Below, piece by piece: positions 1 to 10,829 of a stretch of DNA of 64,000 nucleotides (positions are counted from its first letter, which is position 1; each line of letters opens with the position of its first letter). The stretch comes from Micromonospora mirobrigensis (GTDB lineage Bacteria > Actinomycetota > Actinomycetes > Mycobacteriales > Micromonosporaceae): the NCBI RefSeq assembly GCF_900091555.1, contig NZ_FMCX01000003.1, positions 62,001 through 126,000 on the forward strand, given 5' to 3'. A program made the position numbers and the translations under genes. A model generated the notes under the pieces. That model saw only the letters and a list, made by a program, of their open reading frames with translations. It was not told where the DNA came from and ran no database searches.

Positions 1-636
1 CGGGCCGAGGAAGCCCATCCGGACCAGGCCCTGGATCAGCCGCTGCGACACCTCCACCGGCGCCCCGGGCACCTCCCCCTCCGGGGAGACCCGCACCGCC
101 ACGTGGTCCAGCAGCGCGTCGCGCAGCGCCCGCTGGCCGACCGCGCGACCACCCACGCCGTGCGCGGCGGCGTCGCGCAGGGTGCCCGCCGCCGCGGCGG
201 CGATCCGCGCCACCTCGGCCACCGGCAGCAGCTCCACCGGCCGGCTCACCGGCGGCGGCAACGGCCACCGCCACTGGGCATCCCGGGCGGTGGGGAGCGT
301 GTCCCCACCGGCCTCCAGGTCGGCGAGCAGCTCGCGGGCGGCGACCGTCACGTCACCGGGCGCCGCACCGGCCACCGTGCGCACCACCAGCACCCCCCAG
401 GGCAGCCGGGCCCACAGCGCCGTCCGGCCGGCCGTGGCGGCCGGCCGGAGCCGGACCAGGGCGGCCGGGTCCAGCCGGACCAGCCGGGCCAGGAAGGCGC
501 CCGCGTCGGACACCCCGGCCAACCCGTGCCCACCGTCGCGCATGGTGGGCCCGCCGACGCCGGCCCGCGTCGTGGATCCGTCGGTGGGCCCGCCGACGCC
601 GGCCCGCGTCGTGGGCCCGTCCGCCGGCGCGCTCAC
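1..636 (-). CDS. Conserved hypothetical protein, C-terminus beyond the left edge
   Basis: An open minus-strand frame runs off the left edge. I place the start at GTG 636-634, which shares GTGA with the stop of the thioesterase gene, so translation is probably coupled. An ATG at 543 is the alternative. Starting at 636, the N-terminus contains a 13-residue tandem repeat (DGPTTRAGVGGPT then DGSTTRAGVGGPT), encoded by an exact 32-bp direct repeat at 544-575 and 583-614 with a 39-bp period. After residue 31 the sequence is an Ala/Leu/Val/Arg-rich soluble-looking protein with no motif I can name. It is the last gene of the ettA-thioesterase run. The function is unknown. The reading frame is well supported by the overlap; the start is less certain. 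Confidence 0.6.
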   Translation of the reverse strand, partial: MSAPADGPTTRAGVGGPTDGSTTRAGVGGPTMRDGGHGLAGVSDAGAFLARLVRLDPAALVRLRPAATAGRTALWARLPWGVLVVRTVAGAAPGDVTVAARELLADLEAGGDTLPTARDAQWRWPLPPPVSRPVELLPVAEVARIAAAAAGTLRDAAAHGVGGRAVGQRALRDALLDHVAVRVSPEGEVPGAPVEVSQRLIQGLVRMGFLGP

Positions 637-1071
637 GCCGGCCCGGCCGGCCGGGCGTAGCGGGACAGGAACTCCCGCTCCTCGTCGCTGATCCGGCGGG
701 GCAGCTGCCGGGACAGGTCGAACGGCACCAGCACCGAGCGGGCCCGACTGGCCAGGGTCTCGCCGTCGTACAGCTCGTAGTCGACGGTGAACGAGGCGGC
801 CCGGATCTCGGAGATCCACAGCTCGATCCGGACGGCCGGGGCCGCCTCGGCGGTGGCCCGACCGAGCGCGTAGTCGACCGGGCGCAGGTAGTCGACCTCG
901 TGCCGGCGGATGACCACCCCGTCGGCGAACGAGCCCACCCCCCACGCCCGGCCGCCGGCGAACATCAACGCCACCCGGGCCTCCTCGTACAGGGTGAGGA
1001 AGCGGGCGTTGTTGACGTGGCCGTACGCGTCCAGGTCGGACCAGCGCAGCGCGCAGTGGTAGACGAAGCGG

Positions 1072-1079
<8 letters not shown>
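633..1079 (-). CDS. Acyl-CoA thioesterase, hotdog fold (4HBT family)
   Basis: This 148-residue protein has the length and layout of single-hotdog 4HBT thioesterases, which hydrolyse acyl-CoA thioesters in the cytoplasm. Near the N-terminus it carries DLDAYGHVNNARF, the family signature containing the presumed catalytic Asp and the helix-capping His-Val-Asn. A long central helix follows (LYEEARVALMF), and then the usual strands (WISEIRAASFTVDYELYDG). It overlaps the end of ettA by 8 bases, and its own stop overlaps the next gene, so the three genes look co-transcribed. Substrate chain length cannot be read from the sequence. Confidence 0.85.
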
Positions 1080-2748
<1,669 letters not shown>

Positions 2749-3048
2749 GGTGCGGGCTACCTCCGTCGGTTGCTGTCGCGAGCTTCAGGGCGCGGGCCGC
2801 GATTTCCGCCGGCCGCCGCCGGCCCGGGGCCGGGCGCGCGCACGCCGCCGTCAATCCTGACAGGTACGCCCCGCTCCGCCCACATCACCCCGCCCGTGGA
2901 GTGCGCCGCCACCGGTGTCGACAAGATCACGATGAGGGTTCGGCCGTCGTGGGACGGGTAGGTGACTCCGGCACGGGGCATCAGACGCCGCAGCTACGCT
3001 CAGTACGCTCAACGCGGTGGACCCGTCAGCACCCGGAGGTGGCCGATC
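2749..3048. other. Divergent intergenic region between ettA and otsA
   Basis: These 300 bases separate divergent genes and should hold both promoters. I see no clear -35/-10 pair. A short direct repeat (TACGCTCA twice, about 2995-3010) resembles duplicated actinobacterial -10 sequences and lies about 40 bases before the chosen otsA start. An open frame in phase with otsA extends back to 2962, but it lacks a ribosome-binding site and the family's N-terminus begins only at 3049. Confidence 0.4.
3035..3040 (+). promoter_or_regulatory. Ribosome-binding site deciding the otsA start
   Basis: GGAGGT lies 8 bases before GTG 3049. This supports 3049 over the in-frame ATG 87 bases upstream. Confidence 0.7.
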
Positions 3049-4452
3049 GTGACCGTCCGTAGCTCCTTTGTCGTAGTGGCGAACCGACTGCCGGTCGACG
3101 AGGTGAGCACACCCGAGGGACGGCAGTGGCGACGCAGCCCCGGCGGGCTGGTCACCGCGCTGCACCCCGTCCTCGCCGAGCACCAGGGCACCTGGGTCGG
3201 TTGGGCGGGCGGCACCGGCGCCGCCCCCGAGCCGTTCGACCTGGAGGGCATTCGGCTGCACCCGGTGCCGTTGAGCGCCGAGGAACTGGAGCGCTACTAC
3301 GAGGGCCAGTCCAACGCCACCATCTGGCCGCTGTACCACGACGCCGTCGAGACCCCGGCCTACAAGCGGCGTTGGCGGGAGGCCTACCGGCTGGTCAACG
3401 CCCGGTTCGCGGAGGCCGCGGCGGAGGTCGCGGCCGAGGGTGCGACGGTCTGGGTGCAGGACTACCAGCTCCAGCTGGTGCCGGCGATGCTGCGTGAGCT
3501 GCGCCCCGACCTGAAGATCGGCTTCTTCCTGCACATCCCGTTCCCGCCGATCGAGCTGTTCATGCAGATGCCGTTCCGCACCGAGATCCTGCGCGGACTG
3601 CTCGGCGCGGACCTGATCGGCTTCCAGCAGCGGCTGGCGGCGCAGAACTTCGTCCGGCTGGCCCGGCACCTGCTCGGCCTGCGCTACGAGGGCCAGATGA
3701 TCCAGGTCGATGGGCGGCAGGTGAAGGCCGGCGCCTTCCCCATCTCCATCGACACCAGGGAGATGGAGCGGCTGGCCGAGGACCCGGCGATCCAGGCCCG
3801 GGCCAAGCAGATCCGCGAGGAGCTGGGCAACCCGAAGACCATCATCCTGGGCGTGGACCGGCTGGACTACACCAAGGGCATCGAGCTCCGGCTCAAGGCG
3901 TTCCGGGAACTTCTGGCTGACGGAAAGTTGACAGTTCCCGAGGCGGTTATGGTGCAGGTGGCGACGCCGAGCCGCGAGCGGGTCGAGCACTACCAGGCAC
4001 TTCGCGTGAAGGTCGAACGCGAGGTTGGCCGGATCAATGGTGAATTCGGCCGGGTCGGCGTGCCGGCGGTGCATTACCTGCATCAGTCGTACAGTCGCTC
4101 TGAACTGGCCGCGATGTACGTCGCAGCCGACGTGATGATGGTGACCCCGCTGCGAGACGGAATGAATCTGGTGGCCAAGGAGTACGTCGCATCGCGCGCC
4201 GACCAGGGTGGCGCGCTCGTGCTCAGTGAGTTCGCCGGCGCCGCCACCGAGCTGCGCCAGGCATTTTTGTGTAACCCGCACGACCCGGACGCGGTCAAGG
4301 ACGCCCTGCTGAAGGCCGTGCACGTCGAGAAACCAGAGGCCCGCCGCCGGATGCGGACAATGCAGCGCCATCTGCGCACCCACGATGTCGGCCACTGGGC
4401 CAAGTCCTTCCTGTCCGAGCTCGGGGTGCCCGATACGGAGGCAACCGCGTGA
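3049..4452 (+). CDS. otsA: Alpha,alpha-trehalose-phosphate synthase (UDP-forming), GT20
   Basis: This 467-residue protein makes trehalose 6-phosphate from UDP-glucose and glucose 6-phosphate. GT20 hallmarks appear in order: VVVANRLPV at the start, the glucose-6-phosphate loop [38 protein letters not shown], the donor-site [15 protein letters not shown], and [15 protein letters not shown] near the C-terminus. The GTG start is preceded by GGAGGT, and the protein then begins directly with the family's first beta strand. Its TGA overlaps the GTG of the next gene (GTGA), so synthase and phosphatase are translationally coupled. A short stretch near 3905-4100 is less GC-rich than its surroundings. 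Confidence 0.95.
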   Translation: MTVRSSFVVVANRLPVDEVSTPEGRQWRRSPGGLVTALHPVLAEHQGTWVGWAGGTGAAPEPFDLEGIRLHPVPLSAEELERYYEGQSNATIWPLYHDAVETPAYKRRWREAYRLVNARFAEAAAEVAAEGATVWVQDYQLQLVPAMLRELRPDLKIGFFLHIPFPPIELFMQMPFRTEILRGLLGADLIGFQQRLAAQNFVRLARHLLGLRYEGQMIQVDGRQVKAGAFPISIDTREMERLAEDPAIQARAKQIREELGNPKTIILGVDRLDYTKGIELRLKAFRELLADGKLTVPEAVMVQVATPSRERVEHYQALRVKVEREVGRINGEFGRVGVPAVHYLHQSYSRSELAAMYVAADVMMVTPLRDGMNLVAKEYVASRADQGGALVLSEFAGAATELRQAFLCNPHDPDAVKDALLKAVHVEKPEARRRMRTMQRHLRTHDVGHWAKSFLSELGVPDTEATA

Positions 4453-7055
4453 CCCCTGCCGTCAACGCCCCGGCCACGCCCTCCGCCGGGGTGCTGGACT
4501 CCGACCTGCGCACCGCCATCGGGCGGATCGCCCGGGTCCCCCAGCTCCTGATCGCCTGCGACTACGACGGCACCCTCGCGCCGATCGTCGAGGACCCGAC
4601 CAAGGCCGTACCCCTGCCGGAGTCGGTGGCCGCGATCCGCGCGCTGGCCGCACTGCCGCAGACCACCGTGGCGGTGGTCTCCGGCCGGGCGCTGCGCGAC
4701 CTGGCCGCGCTCTCCCGGTTGCCCAGCGAGGTCCACCTGGTCGGCAGCCACGGCTCCGAGTTCGACATCGGCTTCGTCGAGCGGCTCTCGCCCGAGCTGA
4801 TCGCCGTGCGGACCCGGCTGCGCGACGCGCTGCGCGAGATCGCCGCGGCCCACCCCGGGATCCGCCTGGAACGCAAGCCGGCCAGCGTCGCCGTGCACAC
4901 CCGCGGGGTGGACCCGCAGGTCGCCGCCGCCGCCATCGACGCGGTCCGCAGCGGCCCCGCCACCTGGGAGGACGTCACCGTCACCCAGGGCAAGGAGGTC
5001 ATCGAGCTGTCGGTGGTGGCGACCCACAAGGGCACCGCCGTCGACCAGCTGCGGACCCAGCTCTCGGCGAGCGCGGTGCTGTTCATCGGCGACGACGTGA
5101 CCGACGAGAACGCCTTTGGCAACCTGCACGGCCCCGACGTCGGCATCAAGATCGGCCCGGGCGACACGAAGGCCGACTACCGGGTCGCCGAGCCGATCGA
5201 GGCCGCCCGGGCGCTCGGCCTGCTGCTGGAGACCCGCCGGCACTGGCTCTTCGGCGAGCGGGCCGTCCCGATCGAGCGGCACTCGATGCTGGCCAACGGC
5301 CGCACCGTCGCGCTGCTCACCCCCGAGGCCAAGGTCACCTGGCTCTGCCACCCCAAGCCGGACTCGGCGGCGATCTTCGCCGACCTGGTCGGCGGCAGCC
5401 CGGCCGGGCACTTCACCGTCGGCCCGGAGCGCGGCGGAATCCCGCTCGGCCAGCGCTACCGCAACGGCACCATGACCGTGGAGACCCGCTGGTCCGGGCT
5501 GACCGTCACCGACTGGCTGGACCTGCCGGCCCGGGAGACCACCCCGGACGGCCCGGCCGTGGTCACCGGTGACTCGACCCTGGTCCGGGTGCTCTCCGGC
5601 TCCGGCCGGGCCCGGATCGAGTTCGCGCCCCGGCCCGAGTTCGGCCAGGTGCAGGTGCAGCTCCAGCCGCTCGACGACGGGCTGCTGGTGCTCGGCTCGA
5701 ACGAGCCGGTCGCGCTCTACTCCCCCGGCGTGCAGTGGGAGGTCGTCGACGACGGCGGTTACGAGACCGCCCGGGCCGTGGTCGACCTGCGGGCCGCCGG
5801 TGGTCAGGTGGTGCTGGAGCTGCGCTTCGGCACGCAGAGCCTGGAGCACCACCGGGTGCCGATCCACGAGCGGCAGGCCGCGGCCGAGCAGCCGTGGAAG
5901 GACTGGGTGGCCACCCTGCGGCTGCCCGCCACGGCCCGTGACCTGGTCGCCCGGAGCGCGCTCACCCTGCGCGGTCTCGCCCACGAGGCGACCGGCTCGA
6001 TCCTCGCCGCGGCGACCACCTCGCTGCCGGAGGAGCTGGGCGGCGTCCGCAACTGGGACTACCGCTACTGCTGGCTGCGCGACGCGGCCATGACCGCCCG
6101 CGCCCTGGTGGACCTCGGGTCGACCGAGGAGGCCGAGGGGCTGCTGCGCTGGATCGACGGCGTGGTGGAGCGCACCGGCGGGCACCCGGAGCGGCTGCAC
6201 CCGCTCTACACCGTCGACGGCTACGAGCTGGGCGCCGAGGCGGTCATCGACACGCTGCCCGGCTACGCCGGCTCCCGGCCGGTACGCGTCGGCAACCTCG
6301 CCAACCACCAGCTCCAGCTGGACGTCTTCGGCCCGATCGCCGACCTGATCGCCGCCGTCGCCGACGCCCGGGGCTCGGTCCGCGAGGACGAGTGGCGGGT
6401 GCTGGACAACATGGTCGAGGCGGTCCGCCGCCGCTGGCACGAGCCCGACCACGGCATCTGGGAGGCCCGCCTCCCCCCGCGGCACCACATCTTCTCCAAG
6501 GTGATGTGCTGGATGACGGTGGACCGGGCGCTGCACGTGGTGCGGCAGCACGGCGGCGAGGACCGCCCGGAGTGGGTCGAGCTGCGGGAGCGGATCGGCG
6601 CCAACGTCCTGGAGTACGGCTGGCACGACGAGGCCGAGGCGTACAGCGTCGCGTACGGGCACGACGAGATGGACGCCTCGTCGCTCTGGATCGGCCTGTC
6701 CGGGCTGCTCCCCGGCGACGACCCGCGCTTCCTGTCGACCGTGCTGAGGATCGAGGCGGAGCTGCGCAGCGGCCCGGTCGTCTACCGGTACCACTGGGAC
6801 GACGGCCTGCCCGGCCGGGAGGGCGGCTTCCACATCTGCACGGCGTGGCTGATCGAGGCGTACCTGCGCACCGGCCGGCGTACCGACGCGGAGGAGCTGT
6901 TCGCCCAGATGGTCGACACCGCCGGCCCCACCGGCCTGCTCCCCGAGCAGTACGACCCGCTCGCCGAGCGCGGCCTGGGCAACCACCCGCAGGCGTACAG
7001 CCACCTCGGCCTGGTGCGCTGCGCCCTGCTCCTGGACAACATGCTCAAGCACTGA
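4449..7055 (+). CDS. otsB: Trehalose-6-phosphate phosphatase fused to a GH15 glucoamylase/trehalase-like domain
   Basis: This 868-residue two-domain protein starts at GTG overlapping the otsA stop. Residues about 30-260 form a HAD-type trehalose-phosphatase: DYDGTLAP at 38-45 holds the nucleophile and acid Asp, followed by VVSGR and the Mg-binding [10 protein letters not shown]. From about residue 270 to the end is a full GH15 module. It has a beta-rich N-terminal part, then [12 protein letters not shown] near 536, GIWE near 670 (proposed general acid Glu) and LPEQYD near 831 (proposed general base Glu). GH15 enzymes of actinobacteria include trehalases, so the protein may combine T6P dephosphorylation with trehalose or alpha-glucan hydrolysis. 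The substrate of the second domain is inferred. A strong hairpin follows the stop. Confidence 0.9.
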   Translation: MTPAVNAPATPSAGVLDSDLRTAIGRIARVPQLLIACDYDGTLAPIVEDPTKAVPLPESVAAIRALAALPQTTVAVVSGRALRDLAALSRLPSEVHLVGSHGSEFDIGFVERLSPELIAVRTRLRDALREIAAAHPGIRLERKPASVAVHTRGVDPQVAAAAIDAVRSGPATWEDVTVTQGKEVIELSVVATHKGTAVDQLRTQLSASAVLFIGDDVTDENAFGNLHGPDVGIKIGPGDTKADYRVAEPIEAARALGLLLETRRHWLFGERAVPIERHSMLANGRTVALLTPEAKVTWLCHPKPDSAAIFADLVGGSPAGHFTVGPERGGIPLGQRYRNGTMTVETRWSGLTVTDWLDLPARETTPDGPAVVTGDSTLVRVLSGSGRARIEFAPRPEFGQVQVQLQPLDDGLLVLGSNEPVALYSPGVQWEVVDDGGYETARAVVDLRAAGGQVVLELRFGTQSLEHHRVPIHERQAAAEQPWKDWVATLRLPATARDLVARSALTLRGLAHEATGSILAAATTSLPEELGGVRNWDYRYCWLRDAAMTARALVDLGSTEEAEGLLRWIDGVVERTGGHPERLHPLYTVDGYELGAEAVIDTLPGYAGSRPVRVGNLANHQLQLDVFGPIADLIAAVADARGSVREDEWRVLDNMVEAVRRRWHEPDHGIWEARLPPRHHIFSKVMCWMTVDRALHVVRQHGGEDRPEWVELRERIGANVLEYGWHDEAEAYSVAYGHDEMDASSLWIGLSGLLPGDDPRFLSTVLRIEAELRSGPVVYRYHWDDGLPGREGGFHICTAWLIEAYLRTGRRTDAEELFAQMVDTAGPTGLLPEQYDPLAERGLGNHPQAYSHLGLVRCALLLDNMLKH

Positions 7056-7067
7056 CCCGCAACACGA

Positions 7068-7101
7068 CGGCGGCCCGGGACCAGACGATCCCGGGCCGCC
7101 G
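7068..7101 (+). terminator. Rho-independent-type hairpin after the otsB::GH15 gene
   Basis: A perfect 13-bp GC-rich stem (7068-7080 with 7089-7101) and an 8-base loop begin 13 bases after the stop. There is no strong U-run, as usual in actinomycetes. Confidence 0.75.
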
Positions 7102-7151
7102 CCGTTCCACCTGCTCCCAGCGAGACCGACCGACACGCCGAGCCCCACCGA

Positions 7152-7225
7152 GGGGTTTCCGGGGAGCCCACTCGCTCCGGGCGGTCAGGCTTGATCCCTG
7201 CGCGAGTGGGCTCCCCGGAAACCCC
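7152..7225. repeat. Perfect 24-bp inverted repeat between convergent genes
   Basis: Arms 7152-7175 and 7202-7225 are exact reverse complements, separated by 26 bases. The element sits between the plus-strand trehalose operon and the minus-strand cobalamin genes. It could act as a bidirectional terminator, but the long loop and the presence of a good terminator just upstream suggest a dispersed palindromic element. Confidence 0.75.
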
Positions 7226-7240
7226 CACCGCCAGACAGGC

Positions 7241-8503
7241 TCAGTCGAGCGCGCCGACCACGTCACCCACTACCACGATCGCGGGTGGGCGCAGCTCCGC
7301 GGCGACCACGTCGGCGGCCACCGCGCCCAGGGTCGAGCGGAGCATCCGCTGGGCGCCGGTCGTACCCTCCTGGATCACCGCGGCGGGGGTCGCCGCCGCT
7401 TTTCCGTGGGCGACCAGGGTCGCGGCGATCGCCGCGAGGTTCTTCAGGCCCATCAGGATCACCAGGGTGCCGCGCAGCCCTGCCAGGGCCTCCCAGCGGA
7501 CCAGCGAGGCCGGCGAGTCGGGCGCGACGTGCCCGGAGACCACTGTGAACTCGTGTGCCACGGCCCGGTGGGTCACCGGCACGCCGGCCACCGCCGGCAC
7601 GGCGACCGCGCTGGTCACCCCGGGGACCACGGTGACCGGCACCCCGGCCTCGGCGCAGGCCAGCAGCTCCTCGCCGCCGCGACCGAAGACGTACGGGTCG
7701 CCGCCCTTGAGCCGGACCACGAACCGGCCGGCCAGGGCGCGATCGACCAGGATCTTGTTGATCTCCTCCTGGGTGCGGGACGGCCCGTACGGGATCTTGG
7801 AGGCGTCGACCAGCTCGACGTCGGGGCGCAGCTCGTCCAGGAGCAGCCCGGGGACCAGTCGGTCGGCGACCACCACGTCCGCCTCGGCGAGCAGCCGCCA
7901 CCCCTTGACCGTGATCAGCTCCGGGTCGCCCGGGCCGGCCCCGACCAGCGCCACCCGACCTCCTCGGCTGCCGGGGGTGTTAACAGGGGACCCCTGCTCT
8001 ACCGGAGGCGTTAAGAGGGGGCCCTTCCTTGCACCCAGGAGGTCGCGGATGGCGTCGCGGACGGTCATCGCGCGGCGCGGGTCGCCGCCGCCGAGCACGG
8101 CGACGGTGACCGGGCCGTGCCGGGTGACCGCCGGGGTCCACGCGGTGGCGGCGGTCCGGTCGTCGGCCCGGACGCAGAAGATCCGCCGTTGCGCGGCGGC
8201 GGCGCTGACCGTGGCCGCGGCGACCGGGTCGTCGACCGCCACCTGGACCAGCCAGGCGTCGTCCAGGTCCTCGGGGGCGAAGCGCCGCCGGACCCAGCGC
8301 AGCCGGCCGGCGTCGGCGTGCCCGTGCAGGGCCGGGGTCAGCTCGGGCGAGACGAGCAGCACGTCCGCGCCGGCGTCCAGCAGCGCCGGCACCCGCCGGG
8401 TGGCGACCGCTCCCCCACCGACCACGACCACCCGCCGGCCGGCCAGGCGCAGCCCGAGGGGGTACGGGCTGTCGCCCGTACCGCCACCGCCGGTGGCGCT
8501 CAC
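7241..8503 (-). CDS. cobA: Siroheme synthase / uroporphyrinogen-III C-methyltransferase fusion
   Basis: This 420-residue bifunctional protein has a precorrin-2 dehydrogenase/ferrochelatase-type N-terminus (residues about 10-150; Rossmann motif VVVVGGGAVATRR). Its C-terminus is a SAM-dependent uroporphyrinogen-III methyltransferase (from about 178): VALVGAGPGDPELIT, VVADRLV, RLKGGDPYVFGRGGEE and PGVTSAVAVPA. The order resembles CysG. Together the domains would convert uroporphyrinogen III to precorrin-2 and sirohydrochlorin, feeding siroheme and cobalamin. The GTG start overlaps the cobT stop (GTGA). The linker between the domains is encoded by a palindromic, repeat-like sequence, reported separately. 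Whether the N-terminal domain also chelates iron or cobalt is not visible. Confidence 0.9.
   Translation of the reverse strand: MSATGGGGTGDSPYPLGLRLAGRRVVVVGGGAVATRRVPALLDAGADVLLVSPELTPALHGHADAGRLRWVRRRFAPEDLDDAWLVQVAVDDPVAAATVSAAAAQRRIFCVRADDRTAATAWTPAVTRHGPVTVAVLGGGDPRRAMTVRDAIRDLLGARKGPLLTPPVEQGSPVNTPGSRGGRVALVGAGPGDPELITVKGWRLLAEADVVVADRLVPGLLLDELRPDVELVDASKIPYGPSRTQEEINKILVDRALAGRFVVRLKGGDPYVFGRGGEELLACAEAGVPVTVVPGVTSAVAVPAVAGVPVTHRAVAHEFTVVSGHVAPDSPASLVRWEALAGLRGTLVILMGLKNLAAIAATLVAHGKAAATPAAVIQEGTTGAQRMLRSTLGAVAADVVAAELRPPAIVVVGDVVGALD
7976..8036. repeat. Repeat element inside the cobA coding region
   Basis: Two related copies of a GTTAAxAGGGGxCCC-type sequence lie about 31 bases apart (7977-7994 and 8008-8026) and contain short palindromes (GGGGACCCC, GGGGGCCC). 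The segment is open in the cobA frame and encodes the linker KGPLLTPPVEQGSPVNTP. Similar GGGCCCC-rich sequence occurs between genes at 50194-50233. Confidence 0.6.
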
Positions 8504-9603
8504 TTCTCGGCCACCCCGGCGGAGTCGAACGTCGCCACCTCGTGCAGCACCCGTACCGCGCCGGTCACCACCGGCAGGGCCAGCAGGGCACCGGTCCCCT
8601 CGCCGAGGCGCAGCCCGAGGTCGATCAACGGGTCCAGGCCCAGGTGCCGCAGGGCCACGCCGGCGCCCGGCTCGGCCGAGCGGTGCCCGGCCACCATCGC
8701 GGCGACCGCGTCCGGGGCGAAGGCCGCCGCGGCCAGCGCCGCGCTGACCGCGATCACCCCGTCGAGCAGCACCGGGACCCGACGGGCGGCGGCACCGAGG
8801 ACGAAGCCGGCCAGGGCCGCGTGCTCCAGGCCGCCGACGGCGGCCAGGACGCCCAGCGGATCGGCCGGGTCGGGGGCGTGCCGGCGCAGCGCGGCCCGCA
8901 CCACCCCGATCTTGCGCTGGTACGTCTCGTCGTCCACGCCGGTGCCCCGGCCGGTCACCTCGGCGGCGTCCACGCCGGTGAACGCGGCGATCAGGGCGGC
9001 GGCCGGGGTGGTGTTGCCGATGCCCATGTCACCGGTGAGCAGGATCCCCGCTCCGGCGTCGACCAGTCGCCCGGCGACCGTGATGCCGGTCTCCACGGCG
9101 GCGCGGGCCTCGTCCCGGGTCAGCGCGGCGGTCACCGTCAGGTCCCGGGTACCGGCCCGGACCTTCGCCACGATCAGCCGGGGCGTGCCGGGGCCGCTCG
9201 GTCCCTCGGCGGCCGGGTCGGCGGCGGCGGTCGGGTCGCCGGGCAGCGGGGTGGCGACGCCGACGTCGACCACGGTGACCGAGGCGCCAGCCTGCCGGGC
9301 GAACGCGTTGACCACCGCCCCGCCGGCCAGGAAGTTGGCCACCATCTGCGCGGTGACCTCCTGCGGCCAGGGGGTGACCCGCTGGGCGTGCACCCCGTGG
9401 TCACCGGCGAAGACGGCCACCGCGGCCGGTTCGGGCAGGGGCGGCGGGCAGGCGCCGGCCAGCCCGGCGAGGCGTACCGAGAGCTCCTCCAGGGCGCCCA
9501 GCGAACCGGCCGGCTTGGTCAGCCGCCCCTGAAGGTCGCGGGCCGCCGTCATCGCTTCCGCGTCGGGCGGCCGGATCGCCGCGAGCGTGGTCTCCAGCAT
9601 CAT
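8500..9603 (-). CDS. cobT: Nicotinate-nucleotide--dimethylbenzimidazole phosphoribosyltransferase
   Basis: This 367-residue CobT transfers phosphoribose from nicotinate mononucleotide to 5,6-dimethylbenzimidazole, activating the lower ligand of cobalamin. Seen in order: FAGDHGVHAQRVTPWPQEVT and MVANFLAGGAVVNAFARQAG in the N-terminal third, the active-site stretch LTGDMGIGNTTPAAAL in the middle, and a C-terminal glycine/alanine-rich substrate-binding region ending in the usual ALPVVTGAVRVLHE. The start ATG at 9603 shares ATGA with the cobC stop, and a second ATG follows directly. The stop overlaps the cobA start, so cobC-cobT-cobA form one coupled unit. Confidence 0.93.
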   Translation of the reverse strand: MMLETTLAAIRPPDAEAMTAARDLQGRLTKPAGSLGALEELSVRLAGLAGACPPPLPEPAAVAVFAGDHGVHAQRVTPWPQEVTAQMVANFLAGGAVVNAFARQAGASVTVVDVGVATPLPGDPTAAADPAAEGPSGPGTPRLIVAKVRAGTRDLTVTAALTRDEARAAVETGITVAGRLVDAGAGILLTGDMGIGNTTPAAALIAAFTGVDAAEVTGRGTGVDDETYQRKIGVVRAALRRHAPDPADPLGVLAAVGGLEHAALAGFVLGAAARRVPVLLDGVIAVSAALAAAAFAPDAVAAMVAGHRSAEPGAGVALRHLGLDPLIDLGLRLGEGTGALLALPVVTGAVRVLHEVATFDSAGVAEK

Positions 9604-10706
9604 GCCTCCAGGATCCTCGCCAGTACCTCGACGAACGCGTCGGTGGTCGTCCGGTCCCGCACCGCGAGCCGGAGCCAGTCCGGGCCGAGCCCGGGGAAGG
9701 TGTCGCCCCGGCGTACCGCCCAGCCCTGCTCCCGCAGGCGTTCGCGCACCCGCGCCGCGCCGGGCAGGTGGATCAGCACGAAGGCGCTGGCCGGGCGGCC
9801 CGCGACGCGTACCCCGGGCAGGGCCGACAGGCGGTCGACCAGGTGGTCGCGGTCGGCGGCCAGCCGGGCGGCCAGGTCGCGTTCGGCCGCGACCGCGGCC
9901 GGTGAGGCGCAGGCGGTGGCGGCGGCGAGCGCCGGGGTGGAGACCGCCCAGAGCGGCTGCGCGGCGGCCAGCCGGGCGACCAGGTCGGCGGGGGCGAGCA
10001 GGTAGCCGATCCGCAGGCCGGCCAGCCCCCAGGTCTTGGTCAGGCTGCGGACCACGACCAGGCCGGGCAGGTCGCGCCGGTCGGCCAGCGACTCCGGCTC
10101 GCCCTCGACCCCGGGGGTACGGGTGGTGTCGGCGAACGCCTCGTCGACCACGAGGACCCGGCCGGGGCGGGCCAGGGCGGCCAGGTCGGCGGCGGGGTGC
10201 AGCACCGAGGTGGGGTTGGTCGGATTGCCGATCATCACCAGGTCGGCGTCGGCGGGCACCCGGGCCGGGTCCAGCCGGAAGCCGTCGGCGGGGTCGAGCA
10301 GCACCCGCTCCACGGGGTGCCCGGCGGCCCGCAGCGCCGCCTCCGGCTCGGTGAACTGCGGGTGCACCACGACCGGCCGGTGGACGCCGGCGAGCGCGCG
10401 GGCGATCAGCACGAAGCCCTCCGCCGCGCCGGCGGTGAGGAGTACCTCCTCCGGGGGACGGCCGTGCCGGGCGGCGACGGCGGCCCGGGCCGGCCGGGGG
10501 TCCGGGTACGCCGCCAGTTCGCCCAGGGCGGCGACCAGCGGGTCGGCCAGCCAGTCCGGCATCGGGTCCCGGCGGACGTTGACCGCCAGGTCGACCAGTC
10601 CTGCTCCGACCTCGGCGTCCCCGTGGTGCCCGAGGTCCGGTTCGGGTGTTCCGGGGTGCCGCCCGGGGTCGGTCTGCGGCCCGGCGTCGACGAGTTGACC
10701 ACGCAT
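9600..10706 (-). CDS. cobC: CobC-type PLP-dependent aminotransferase / threonine-phosphate decarboxylase
   Basis: This 368-residue fold-type I PLP enzyme belongs to the group annotated cobC in actinobacteria, related to L-threonine-O-3-phosphate decarboxylase (CobD of Salmonella), which supplies the aminopropanol linker of cobalamin. Visible features are the LAVNVRRDPMPDW substrate-side start, TAGAAEGF, the NPTNPTS segment, VDEAF, and the PLP-lysine region SLTKTWGLAGLRIGYLLA. It heads the cobC-cobT-cobA unit and is divergent from the penicillin-binding protein gene. The first 30 residues are less conserved-looking, and a start a few codons downstream is possible. The exact reaction (decarboxylase or aminotransferase) is inferred from context. 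Confidence 0.85.
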   Translation of the reverse strand: MRGQLVDAGPQTDPGRHPGTPEPDLGHHGDAEVGAGLVDLAVNVRRDPMPDWLADPLVAALGELAAYPDPRPARAAVAARHGRPPEEVLLTAGAAEGFVLIARALAGVHRPVVVHPQFTEPEAALRAAGHPVERVLLDPADGFRLDPARVPADADLVMIGNPTNPTSVLHPAADLAALARPGRVLVVDEAFADTTRTPGVEGEPESLADRRDLPGLVVVRSLTKTWGLAGLRIGYLLAPADLVARLAAAQPLWAVSTPALAAATACASPAAVAAERDLAARLAADRDHLVDRLSALPGVRVAGRPASAFVLIHLPGAARVRERLREQGWAVRRGDTFPGLGPDWLRLAVRDRTTTDAFVEVLARILEA

Positions 10707-10829
10707 GTCCGCGATCCTGCCGGGAAGGCGTCGCCGGGGACAGCGGATCCCGGCGTGGGGCGCGTCACCCGCCCGCCGGTTTATGAGTTCTTCTCATTTT
10801 CGAATCGGAAATGTCATAGCTTGGGCCTC

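Noticed and set aside
4083..7148. Open frame of about 1000 codons antisense to the trehalose genes
   Set aside because: It mirrors the codon structure of otsA and the otsB::GH15 gene, both of which have clear family motifs. High GC makes long antisense frames common.
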